Assembly: GCA_963971575.1 (NCBI GenBank)
Contig: OZ020618.1
Coordinates: 5,272,501-5,336,500 of the forward strand
Origin: Liopterus haemorrhoidalis
Lineage: Eukaryota > Arthropoda > Insecta > Coleoptera > Dytiscidae
Length of the DNA: 64,000 bases
Reading direction: 5' to 3'
In this document: positions 43,030 through 53,620 of the stretch, in pieces
How the letters are laid out: every line of letters starts with the position of its first letter
How positions within the stretch are numbered: the stretch's first letter is position 1
Translations under genes and position numbers: made by a program
Notes under the pieces: generated by a model
What the model was told of the DNA's origin: nothing
What the model saw: the letters and a program-made list of their open reading frames with translations, nothing else
Database searches by the model: none

Positions 43030-43037
43030 ACCACAAT

Positions 43038-43309
43038 TTAGTCAACATTTTCGTAAGCAATATATGTCTGAAGTTAAGTAGTGACGCCAGGTGACGATGG
43101 CGCTAACTACAACTGTCAAATTTTTGTTGTTGATTGCAACTGCTACCGCGTTTTGTTTTATAAATATGAGTTTATTACTAATAATAGAGTTTTATCACAA
43201 ATGGCACTTATTTTGTTATGTTTTCAACATATTCCAATTGGCTGTAAGATTCAATTTACCCGTGCTAACCTCCACCACCAACAATCCATTAATCCCAGAA
43301 ATCCTGCCA
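43038..43309. other. Intergenic, nothing recognised
   Basis: Contains the overlapping plus-strand frames at 43081-43368, which show no domain and no splice context. Confidence 0.4.
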
Positions 43310-43460
43310 GATCATCGGATTGCTTAGCAACGCTCGGATTGCTCCGGCGGATCAATCGGATTGACTAAAAATAAGCTAATATGTATACTCCGACTGACTA
43401 AACGAACGGATCGGGAGCATTCAGATCGCTCGGATTAATCTGATTGACTAAACGTAAACG
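43310..43460. repeat. Cluster of CGGATTG(ACTAAA) motifs
   Basis: At least seven copies of CGGATT or its close variants within 150 bp, several followed by GACTAAA and some inverted. GC-richer than its surroundings. No terminal repeats were defined. Confidence 0.6.
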
Positions 43461-44875
43461 CCTATTGGCTGCTTGATATTGATGATGCTCTTTTTGGAGT
43501 CAATCTAATATCATCCAATGATGGTATTTATGATTTTTTCCCCCTTATTCCGTTCCTGATGAGAGGAAATAAAGTAAAAGTAATTTTACATACATGTGAG
43601 TCAGCTGTGACAAATCTAAAGTGGACATAATTTTCATTAAGCTAAAATGTATTACATAATTTTTAAATGAATATGTAATATTTAAATAAAAATATTTTGA
43701 CTTTCTTTTTAAGAATAAATTTCATTATTTCAACATCCTTTGGTTACTGTATTTCTATTCCATTTTCTGCAGATTGCAAGAAACTTATAAGTAGATATCC
43801 TTTCAAAAAAACAACACAAAGAATTATTAATGCAATTATTACATAATTTTACGATATTGCAAAATTATTTCGTAACTAATTATTGAGTAATCAGGTAATA
43901 AACTACAATAGGATGTAAAAGGGGGACACGGAAGAAAAATTTCTAGAAATTAAATTTTTTGTTCTCAGTCTGATAAAACGAATATTTAATTAGAACAGTA
44001 CTGCAGTGTCATCTCAGAGGAACTACTAGTAGAGAAGGCATAACGCAAATTTTGTGGATTGACAAGGAAAAGATATACTCTGTCTCAAACTAAAGTTGAC
44101 ATGCGCAAAGAGTTCAAAGGAACCCATCTTATTGGTTCCTTCGAGACAGAATGACGTTTATTACCGTACTCAGCCGTCACTGGTAGTCATGAAAAAAATT
44201 TAATGAGGAAAACTGAATTAAAAACCTTATTAATACTTTAAAATTGCATTAAACTAGCTAAATATATCTGCGTATATTTTTTTTTATTATTTATAATTCA
44301 AAGATTTTTTATATAGGTGTCAGATTTTAAAAATTTAGATCTAGAAAACAATGCTGTGGACACTACTCGTTAGTGTCCCGGTACAGTGTTGCCACATGCG
44401 ATTTATAATGTATTTATCAACGCAAGTAATAAAAATGAACTGGAAAGGGCAACAGCAGCGAGTTGTCAGTGTGTATTGGTGAATTTAGTTAAGTCTTACT
44501 TGGAAGTATAATTTGAAAGCGAAATATTTTGAATAATTTTTAATGTCATTATGGTCAATTTAGATCTTTAATTTTTTTTACTAACTTACACATCGCGTTT
44601 TTGAGTAAAATCGTGTTCCCTCTACCTTAATACATTGTATATATGAATTCTAAATATGTTCACAGGCCAGATTGAGTTAGATTGATGGCCAGATATTTAA
44701 AAATCACAGAGGACGGGTGAGCAAAATTCTGAAAATCATTTGAGAACGTGGGGAAGAAAATCATTTACGAACAGGGGGAGTGGAGAAATTTCGAAAATAT
44801 TTTGAGGAAGGGGGGAGGGTGATGCTAAAAAAACAAGGGGTAGAAATTCCATGCGAGCTGTTTGAAACTTATTGT
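43461..44875. other. Intergenic, no gene recognised
   Basis: AT-rich sequence. CTGTCTC...GGAACC and GGTTCCTTCGAGACAG at 44083-44150 form a loose inverted pair. The minus-strand frame at 44736-44957 is unsupported. Confidence 0.4.
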
Positions 44876-44925
44876 TGGGCCAGATTCGGCCCGCGGGCCG
44901 TAGGTTGGACACTGCAATATATTGA
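44876..44925 (-). mobile_element. Orphan hAT-like terminus
   Basis: Reads, on the minus strand, CAGTGTCCAACCTACGGCCC then GCGGGCCGAATCTGGCCC, the style of the GGTCGGCAACC hAT MITEs (compare 61716). No left partner or duplication was found. Confidence 0.45.
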
Positions 44926-45301
44926 TCAAAAAGTGTCCCCCTAAATATTTTACCCATCAGCCTCTATTGACCAGTTTATAAAAAATTAAAGGAAAATATG
45001 TACAATAAAATTCAAATAAATTTATATTGCATTTTTCTCGATTATTTTGTGTTGCAAGGCTATGACTTCTTTATATTGTTGAAATCAGAATAGAATACTC
45101 TATCGAATGAGTTAAATAATATGTGTGTTCCTATTTAAAACAAGAAAGTCGCACAACGTACTTAGAACCACTGATCGAAATAAAAAATTGTTTCACTCTA
45201 TGATATTTTCCTGTAAAATAGTATTTGTTGCCTAATTTAAGCAACCTCGTAGCTCTTATAGTTCTCGATATAGCAATGGTGAGCTATATAAAATGAACAC
45301 G

Positions 45302-46365
45302 TAAGACAATTCGGGCCGTTCACAATTGGGGCTTTTCACAACTGGGGCCATTAACAACTGGGGCGATAAACAATTCGGGCCGTACACAATTGGAGCTTTT
45401 CACAACTGGGGCGATGGACAATTCGGGCCGTACACAATTGGAGCTTTTCAAAACTGGGCCATTAACAACTGGGGCGATGGACAATTCGGGCCGTTCACAA
45501 TTGGGGCTTTTGTAATGCACCAAATTTTACCTAATCTACAGTCGGTTCCAAACGGTTAAGCGGAACTAGATTTTGCAATCTGGTTACTTTCATCGCTTAA
45601 ATCGTGCTTTTCGGTCGTTTTGTTTAAGCTTTGTAAATCATACTTACAATTAACATTTTTTGGTTAAGGTTAATATCATTTTAAAATGTCATTTTCTTTA
45701 TATTTTGATATTTTGTGCATTCTTAATACAAATTTCCCATTTATTTATTTTTTTGTCATTAAAATTTGTAAAAAAAATAATTTAATTTTGACATGTCATT
45801 CGTTTCTATAGTTTCATTGTTGGAATTTTAAATTTTGACATTCCAACGTGAAAAATGCAATAACCCCAGCAAGGTCCCTTCTCGTGACAACCTAAAAGAA
45901 CGAAAATCCCATTTAGTTCCGCATAACCGTTTGGAACAGACTGTAGCCCTTAATATACAATTTCTTTTTAATCAAATGAACACGAAAATTTACTTAAGCC
46001 AACCCTTAAAATATAATTTTTTTATTTATTCTAATTCCCACTAAAATGTACTTAATCAAACAATTAAAATATTTTTTTTCAAAAGAACACGCAATTTGAT
46101 TTATGCCAATTTGTAAAATAATTATTTTTTATTTTAAACAAAAGAAGACTCTAGCTCTTATAGTTATGGCCCCAGTTGTTAAAAGCCCCAATTGTGTACG
46201 GCCCGAATTGTCCATCGCCCCAGTTGTTAATGGCCCCAGTTGTGAAAAGCCCCAATTGTGAACGGCCCGAATTGTCCATCGCCCCAGTTGTTAATGGCCC
46301 TAGTTGTGAAAAGCCCCAATTGTGAACGGCCCGAATTGTCTTACGGCCCCAGTTGTCATGGAACC
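45302..46365. mobile_element. Foldback element whose arms are 16-bp tandem repeats
   Basis: Left arm (about 45308-45512) and right arm (about 46166-46362) are inverted copies made of 16-bp units of form ACAAYTSGGGCNNTNN. Four main variants (ACAATTCGGGCCGTTC, ACAATTGGGGCTTTTC, ACAACTGGGGCCATTA, ACAACTGGGGCGATGG) alternate in a higher-order pattern. AAGACAATTCGGGCCG opens the left arm and CGGCCCGAATTGTCTT closes the right. Three units make 48 bp, giving open frames with a 16-residue period (NNWGDGQFGPYTIGAF) on both strands, which I read as repeat artefacts. A 405-bp MITE sits inside. Confidence 0.85.
45539..45943. mobile_element. Tc1/mariner-like MITE, GTCTGTTCCAAACGG family, copy 2, nested
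   Basis: CAGTCGGTTCCAAACGGTTA at the left and CCGTTTGGAACAGACTG at the right lie between TA dinucleotides (45537-45538 and 45944-45945). Closely similar along its length to 29664-30066. Inserted inside the foldback element. Confidence 0.92.
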
Positions 46366-47318
46366 ACAAATTTCATACCGTTTTGTGATATATTTTTCTC
46401 ATTTTTCCACAAAAACACTTAATTCATCCATTCATTCTTCTTAGTAAATAAGACACTCCAATAACTAATTCACAAATACTTTATACAGACACTTTTACTT
46501 CACAGGTTGATCACTGATTACACCTACCTGAAGAGATGCTTCTGTGAGCACCACACATAAAACTTTCCTTAACACAGCCTAACCGCACTTTAACAGACAA
46601 AATGCGAATTTTAGATTTCGTTTTTTAATATAACGTACCCCCACCTAAATACGTCCAATGTTATACATACAAACCATGGGAATTTTCTCTTTTCATTACC
46701 AAATTATTACATTTTTAGTTATGAATGAATTGTTTTATATTGCAAAAATAGAAATTTACGTATATTAATTAATTAAGTTTAATATAGACTGAAAGTTGAG
46801 TGAAAAGATTTTGGTGCATCTATGGATTGCTAATAATAAGGTAAAGGTTATTTTATTTTAGAATTTGAGTTTTGCGTAGTTAAAATTGATGTGAAGTGTG
46901 AATTTTCACACATTTCAGGGTTTTGCAGGTATTTAGTAAGTGAATGATGATTATTTTGGATGCGAAAACAAATTTTATATTAAAATATTTTTTTTGTTAA
47001 TTTTAATTCGAACGCCTAATATCATTATTTAGGTTTCTAAATATGTGCAGTATTTTTTTTATATATAGCAAGGTTCATTAAGAATTTTAAAACTTGCGCC
47101 TATGGCTTCCATTGGTTGTTATAAGTTCCGCCCCTCTGATTTCGTGTACATTGAAACAGAATTAAATTATAATTTAAATCATTTCCACTGGCTATTAAAT
47201 TTACGCTTTTAAAAATTAAATGCAACATTTGCCAAAATATAACTAGAATTTTGAAAAAATAATTTAAACAATATAAAAATTTAAAAAAAAAACAAAAAAT
47301 AATATAGTCTCTTCTCAC
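46366..47318. other. Intergenic, with a dispersed repeat fragment
   Basis: AGTGTGAATTTTCACACATT then TCAGGGTTTTG at 46895-46930 recurs at 58884-58915. No gene was recognised. Confidence 0.5.
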
Positions 47319-47402
47319 AGGGTTCGATCCCTTTCGGATCAGGTTACTTGCGTGAAAAATCAGCGTCTAATACCACTAGACCAGCACACATGTTACAGTG
47401 TG
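47319..47402 (-). ncRNA. tRNA-like / SINE-head sequence (tentative)
   Basis: Read on the minus strand, GCTGGTCTAGTGGTATTAGA has an A-box-like core with a GTC/GAC D-stem, and GGATCGAACCC follows about 55 nt later as a one-mismatch B box. The anticodon stem does not pair convincingly. A tRNA pseudogene or tRNA-derived SINE head is likelier than a functional tRNA. Confidence 0.4.
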
Positions 47403-47529
47403 GCGTGTTACAAAGCTATAACTTGTGTACATTATTAGCAAAAAATCACAAAAAATGCGTTTTTTTCCAAAAACCTAATCTGATCAAAAATTCCTGTTGA
47501 ACTATTTCGGTTCACACCAATGTACATTA

Positions 47530-47869
47530 CTTAGAATTTTTTCAGATTTTTAGTTTAAACCATCAGGGCTACAGGGTGTGGGACAAAAAAAATTTTGCAC
47601 AATTTTGGCAAAAATCGCATCAAAATAATTTATTTTGCAAAAAGAAAAATTTGATCGTTAATCCACGTACTAAGGGCTTTTATTTGATACCCTACTCAGA
47701 ATTAAAAAAAAATATTTTTGTTTTCGATGAGCACATATTTGTTTATATTTTTAGGGGGGTATGTTTTTTAGATGTTTTAGTATTTTTCCTATGTGCGGGT
47801 CAAAGAGTTGTATAAGCATGCCAAATTTCAACTCTCTAGGTTTAGCCGTTTGGCTACAATTTTTACCGA

Positions 47870-47923
<54 letters not shown>

Positions 47924-47985
47924 GACAAAATGACGGTATAAGGGTTTTTTGGTCATACCTACAAAACCCTAAAAAGACATGAACT
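47530..47985 (+). repeat. Dispersed repeat family C
   Basis: Ordered blocks: CATATTTGTTTATATTTTTA, TTTTCCTATGTGCGGGTCAA, GTATAAGCATGCCAAATTTC, a long CAGA microsatellite (47875-47922) and GACGGTATAAGGGTTTTTTG. Related fragments are at 34840-34990 and 58990-59215. No convincing coding frame. Confidence 0.75.
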
Positions 47986-48361
47986 ACAAGTTAGTCAAAA
48001 AATAACTGCGTAATTTTCATTCCAAATTATTCCTATAACAAATATAAAACAATGAATTTGTGCATACAAAATCCTGAGACTGATTTTTCTAAATTCGGAG
48101 GCGAAAAGGGGGTAAAATGTTTTTTTCACTGATTCTTCAATATCTCTTCGACTCGATAAGACTCTGTGATTTCGTTCTTGCTTACAATGGATGTGTACAA
48201 AAACAAAATTCAGAATTTTGCTCTAATCAACCACTAATAAAAATAAATAAAAAATTAAAAAATAATAGGTTCCCAACACTCAAGATAGGCGTATTGGGGC
48301 AAAGAAGAATCTCTATTCAATCCCTAGAAGTGAATCTATAACCAGGGTTGAACTACATAAC
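47986..48361. other. Intergenic, nothing recognised
   Basis: AT-rich. The plus-strand frame at 48117-48341 has no supporting features. Confidence 0.4.
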
Positions 48362-48684
48362 CAGTGATGGCATCCTACCGGTTCGGACAGGTTCGCGCAA
48401 ACCGTTTCTTAAAATTATTGAAACCTTAGGGAACCGGTTGTTAGAATTTTTAAAAATAAATGAATTACTCTGACTTCAGTTTTGAATCGTGCGCCGTGCC
48501 CTGCAGTGTTGCAAATGTAATATTTATTTCATAGGTTATTAATAATACGCTCTTAAATTTTTTTCCTTGTATTTAATAAATGGAAGTAAGTGATTTGTTT
48601 CCATTCTTAAAAATACAGAATAGGTTCCTAGATATCACATGACTTTATAGAACCGCTTCTTGAAAATTTAGGATGTCATCACTG
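48362..48684. mobile_element. hAT-like MITE, CAGTGATGGCATCCTA ends
   Basis: CAGTGATGGCATCCTA (48362-48377) and TAGGATGTCATCACTG (48669-48684) are inverted with one mismatch. The 8 bp on each side (TACATAAC, TATATAAA) match at 6 positions or fewer, so the duplication is decayed or coincidental. Interior contains ACCGGTTC / GAACCGGT blocks. Confidence 0.8.
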
Positions 48685-49435
48685 TATATAAATAACCCTT
48701 CTTATCTTCTTTGTTGAGTTATATCATTCGTTTTTGGAATATAGGTGTCTGTTGCTATTTTGATGAGCAATTTACTAAAAACATATGTAAAATTATATCC
48801 ACATAAGTGGTTTGGGAGTGGATCGTGGTTTTGTGAAACCTTGGATAAGACAAATTAAGGCCCTTCAAAAGTATCCAGTGATTGAAAATACACTTTGATA
48901 TTTTTTTGAGGCATTTCTTCACTTGAGGCTTGGCTCTAGTCCGCCTCACCCAAGGGCCGGCCATGCTACTGTGGATATTAAGTTCATTTCCAAATTGAAA
49001 TCAGTAAGATAAGTAGATGTGTTTTCTAAAGGATGTAAAATTGAATAAATTATTAATCGTTCATATAAATTTAATTTGTAAGCGTGAGAATGTTAACTGA
49101 AATTTTGTTAATAAATTAAATTTGTATGGAATGAGTAATCAAAAATGATCGTGACTTCATTAGGGCTAAAATTTAATTGAAAGGAACATCCTCTTAACAA
49201 GAACATGGCTGGGTATCTATAAGACTAACATTAGTTTTATAGATACGCAGCTCATACGTTAGCACATATGGCTAACATAATTCATACATTATTTAGTACA
49301 AATTTATTCCGTAGAATCGTGTATTACCTTGAATTTAGTAGGATTTTTGTGACGTCACGGTTATTTTTGAACAGCCTGTATAATACTGATTGACATGTAC
49401 TGTTTGTTTGGTAAAAAATATTGTATTTTCATTGT
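48685..49435. other. Intergenic, with one short hairpin
   Basis: GTATCTATAAGACTAA pairs with TTAGTTTTATAGATAC at 49213-49246 (one mismatch, 2-nt loop). Nothing else recognised. Confidence 0.55.
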
Positions 49436-49574
49436 GCAGTGTTTTTCAAAAGTATCTATTTGTATCTAGATATTTTTTATAATTCTGTATTTGTATCTGC
49501 ATCTAGATACAATTTTTCACGGTATCTATATCTGTATTTAGATATTTTTTTAAATGTATATATTACAACACTGC
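49436..49574. mobile_element. Short hAT derivative of the 41802-43029 family
   Basis: Starts GCAGTGTTTTTC and ends TATATTACAACACTG, with the same TTTGTATCTGCATCTAGATA subterminal repeats as the 1.2-kb element. It keeps just the two subterminal regions. No target duplication seen. Confidence 0.78.
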
Positions 49575-49851
49575 ATAAGTATAAGAACATAATTCAAGGT
49601 TTTGCCTTCGTATCTCATCTTTGTTCGTTAAGTTATAATATTCATTTCTGGCAAATAGCTGTCTTTTTAATATCTTTACGTTTTTATGTTTTATTTTTAT
49701 TTATTTTATTTATTTATTTAGAAAGAGTTTTAAACGTGTTTTTAAATTTCATCCCTAAAGGAGTAAATTAATTTTTATTTTTTTTTATTAAAAACAAAAA
49801 ATTAGAGAATATTTTCTAATCCACTAAGAAGGATTTCTCGAATATCTTTAG

Positions 49852-50722
49852 TTGTTCAATCGACGTTGGCTTATGTTGGATATCTCAATAACATTCAATA
49901 ATTTTACATTAGAACCTAATATTGAAACAAAACTTCTTGGTGTAGTTATTGATGACTCCCTAAGCTGGACATTGCAAGTGGATGCCGTATGCAAGAAACT
50001 ACAGAAAGCATATTATTGTATAAAAGTGCTTAAGCAATTCCTTCAGCTAAATAGCCTTAAGCAGGTATATTATGCGATGGTCTACTCAAATTTGGCCTAC
50101 AATGTCTGTGTCTGGGGTTATTCAATTGAGAGCAAAAGGGTATTCATTTTGCAGAAGCGAATACTCCGTTTAATTTTTAACCTAAATAGTCGTGATTCTT
50201 GTAGAGACTGGTTTATTAATAATAACATCATAACATTTTTTTTCAATATTTATTCTAAAAGCGGTTACCTTTGTAAAAGAAAATCCTAGAATGTTCAATT
50301 TAAACAAAGATCTGCATAACTACCACACCAGACATGCCAATGATATAAGAGTACAATATTTTAAACTATCAAAAAGTAGAAGAAGTCCATTTTATATGTC
50401 ATGTGTCCTCTATAACAAACTGCCGCAAGAATTGAAGGATATATCATCGTTCCTTACCTTGAAAAATAAAGTAAAATCCTTCCTATTACAGAAAGCGTAT
50501 TACTCTGTTCAGGACTTTCTATCTGACACCTTACATTTGGACTATTGCTCCCGGTGAAAAAATTGTCTAAAATTATGTTTTCCATTCTCTTGTCTTATCT
50601 TCTTATATATGTATATTTAAGTATTATTATTTTACTATGTATGTACATGACAAATTCTACTATCTCTGTATAGTTCATGAATAAATATATATTATTATTA
50701 TTATTATTATTATTGGCCTAGG
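49852..50722 (+). pseudogene. Non-LTR retrotransposon relic (RT C-terminal region)
   Basis: ETKLLGVVIDDSLSWTLQVD, then VCKKLQKAYYCIKVLKQ, QVYYAMVYSNLAYNVCVWG and LQKRILRLIF are the conserved post-catalytic RT/thumb blocks of Jockey/RTE/CR1-type elements (F-LG-x-x-x-D...W...H-x-x-x-x-x-K-[LI]). A frameshift in a T run near 50235 separates this from LHNYHTRHANDIRVQ...FYMSCVLYNKLPQELKDISS, ending at 50557. A 3' UTR with an (ATT)n tail (50690-50713) follows. 5'-truncated, inactive. Confidence 0.85.
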
Positions 50723-51164
50723 CAAGTCTTTTAAGATAACAGATAAAAGTCTGGTGTGATTAAATATGGAGATCTAATCAGTCAGTCGATGCCACCGCCT
50801 TTGGAGATCAAACGGTTGATATAATAATAATAATTCATCTGTTGGATGATATGATGGAAGAATAAGAAACGTTACACAGTTACATCTCACCAAAACGATA
50901 CCAGTGCCAGAAAGTGGAAATGCGGATAGAAATGGTACTCTCTTCTACTACTTTTTCTAACCAATTCTCAGACATTGCAGTTCTACATATTTTCATGGAG
51001 CACTCACCCATCTCTTTATGTTGAGTCATTTCGGAGGAGTCAGGACAAACTTTAATTACAAGTAGAAGAAGGAACATTAAAAATATTTTTATTATACACA
51101 AAAATAAAAAATTTATTACAACAATGAACATAGTACTTAATAATTTTTTTATAAATATTTGGTT
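50723..51164. other. 3' flank of P450 gene 2
   Basis: AT-rich sequence with a TAA/ATA microsatellite near 50820 and the candidate polyadenylation signal of gene 2 at 51112-51117. Confidence 0.5.
51112..51117 (-). terminator. Candidate polyadenylation signal of P450 gene 2
   Basis: TTTATT on the plus strand gives AATAAA on the minus strand, 48 nt beyond the stop codon at 51165. Confidence 0.5.
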
Positions 51165-51485
51165 TCAGTCCCTTAAAGTAACTAAAGCATTATAAGGTTT
51201 TGGCGCTGGAGTGACACCATCTACAACATCCGTAGTGGGAGGCTGTCCCCCTGGTGGTATTGTGAAATTAAATTTCTGTAACATACTAGTAGCAAAAAGA
51301 AATATATTCGCTTTCGCTAAAGTTTCGCCCATGCATCGATGTTTACCAAATCCAAATGGAAGATATGTTTCTGGTATATGAACTTTTCCGTCTTTTATGA
51401 AGCGAGATGGTCGAAAATCATTTGGATCTGGCCAAGATGCTGTCGTCATAAGAACGCCATTCATGTTTGCTATTACCATTGTATC
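51165..51485 (-). CDS. P450 gene 2, coding exon 4 (haem-binding)
   Basis: DTMVIANMNGVLMTTASWPD... to NALVTLRD-stop. LPFGFGKHRCMGETLAKANI carries the haem-ligand Cys. Acceptor ATTTCAG at 51486. Confidence 0.95.
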   Translation of the reverse strand, partial: DTMVIANMNGVLMTTASWPDPNDFRPSRFIKDGKVHIPETYLPFGFGKHRCMGETLAKANIFLFATSMLQKFNFTIPPGGQPPTTDVVDGVTPAPKPYNALVTLRD

Positions 51486-53585
51486 CTGAAATAGAAAAAT
51501 ATAAATTTACGCTAGATTTCAAGTAATAAGTGTACGATGAATTTTGAATGATTTTTTTTTGGATGGAGGACTTATGTCTGAGGATAAATGCCCAACAGTG
51601 CCCAAAGAAGAATCGAGGACCATCGTAATCCCACTGGACTAGCAAGAAAGCGATGGACGTCGAAATAAATAAAGGTTGCTGTATTCAATTGAAAAAAATT
51701 GAAAACCTCCGAAACGTTTTATTTTATGGGTAAATGACCTGTCGTTTCCCGTCAAACTATAGCTCTCCCCTAAAATTTCTTTTCTGCATTTCACATATTT
51801 TTAATATTGGAATTTAAATGTGCATTCTCACATTAATTTAGTTTAATTTTTGATTTTTTAATAAGAATTTCTTTTAAATTAAATTTCTTATTTCGCAATA
51901 ACGGACGATTTTTAGATAAAATTTATTATCAAACATTAGATCTTGCAAAAAAATGTTTAGAAAGCTAGATTTGATCGTCATTATTATCATTATAGTGTCA
52001 TTAAAACATATCATTAAATGTGTTTTATATAAATTCCAGTGACAAAAAACATGCTGAGATAAAGACAAAGAAACTATAAAAATTGAACCCGTAAACTTTT
52101 GTGAAAATTTCTCTTGGTAGGATATGAATTAATCTGTACAACGCACCCAGAAATTTGGGGGGGATCAGAAGTCGAAATGGTTTTAAAAAGGTAGGAATCG
52201 GGAAATGACTCGGCAACAAGTTCTGGCTAAAAGCATTTTAGTTTTCAAAATGCAAGTGTTGACTTAAAAACAAAAGGTTCTCACTTCTAAAATACGAGTA
52301 AAGACCTAAAAACAAAAAGGTCCTCGCTTCTAAAGTGACTAAAAAAAGGCTCATGAGCTCTAGAATTCAAGTTATGAAATATCTGCCGAAAGGCATCATC
52401 AAAGACGAGAAGGATAATGAAACAGTCGACCTAAGATATTAACAAATATTCTATCTATGTGAAATGTTGCATACTTACTTTAGGAACAAAATATCCCTGT
52501 AAATTCGTATCTCTTAATGCCCTATGAGGCACAGTAAAAGTTCTGCCCATAAACATTCTTATGGATTCCAAAACTAGCGACTCCATATATGGCATGCTGC
52601 AAAAAATAATAGAAATAAGTGAAGGTACTACTGTATATATACTATTTGCCATCTAAGATGGAACTTACATCATAGGTCTAAGTGCGTAATTTAAATCAAA
52701 ATGAGAGAGCGTAAATTGCTGCGTTTTGCTTAGAAACAACCACTCTAATTACTTATTGGTGGCAGATAAGAAGAACAAAATAAATTGTGTTTATTTTTCT
52801 TCTTCATTTATTGGTTTAGGCTTTCGCCATTGAACCAGGATTAGCTTGTATTTAGCAATATAATTGTGCTTATTGGAAGAAAACAAAACAAAGAGAGAAT
52901 ATATAATTGTTCTCATTTGTTTTAAGACAGAAATGAAGCAGAACAAGAAATTAGGTGTATATCAGTTTATGTAATTTAAAGAGGGAAGGAAGCAGTAAAT
53001 AGTTTGTTTTATAATATACTCATGTAAAAAGATATCAGTAGCCATAGAATTCTATTATCTTTGCACCATCAGGTTGGTAATTTCAGAATGAGTTACCAAA
53101 TGTGTTAAATGACATAGTGTTATTAAGCCAAATTTATTTGTACACAGATTTGTGACATATTTATATTTATAATATTGAACATTTTATAATAATAAATTAA
53201 AATGTCTAAATTGGTGTCGAGGAAAGAAAAGGAAAAAATTATAAAATGTTGTAAAGCATTGACAGATGTTCGAACCTATATGGAAGGAGTAATTCATTTC
53301 AAAATTCTAGGAAAGAACTTACAACTCTGTCCTAGTCAGTGGCGTTACTAGCTGCTACGTAAACAATCGCGGGGGGGGGGCAGTAAGCCATTTAGTAGCC
53401 AGTGAAACCTTACAATGATTTTTTTGTTGTTGTTTTTTCTCTCTAGACAAAGTTGACAAACGAAATAACTACTAGGTATTGTGATCATACCGATTTTGAC
53501 ATTTCGAGATTTCGATGGATCTCCACGAATTGAGGTCCCTATATAACGTTTCGACTATTTTTATCATGATTTATGTCGGTCTGGC

Positions 53586-53620
<35 letters not shown>

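Noticed and set aside
43081..43368. Two overlapping plus-strand frames of 78-95 codons
   Set aside because: Different frames of the same non-repetitive stretch with no domain, and unsupported by composition.
45320..46369. Open frames with a repeated NNWGDGQFGPYTIGAF-type peptide
   Set aside because: The period of 16 residues equals three 16-bp DNA units, it occurs on both strands of an inverted repeat, and there is no gene context. A repeat artefact is the simpler reading.
47319..47402. A functional tRNA gene
   Set aside because: A- and B-box-like motifs are present but the anticodon arm does not fold, so only a tentative tRNA-like or SINE entry was kept.
47870..47925. Short regular CAGA arrays considered as CRISPR-like spacers
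   Set aside because: Plain 4-bp microsatellites without spacers, inside dispersed repeats of a eukaryotic genome.
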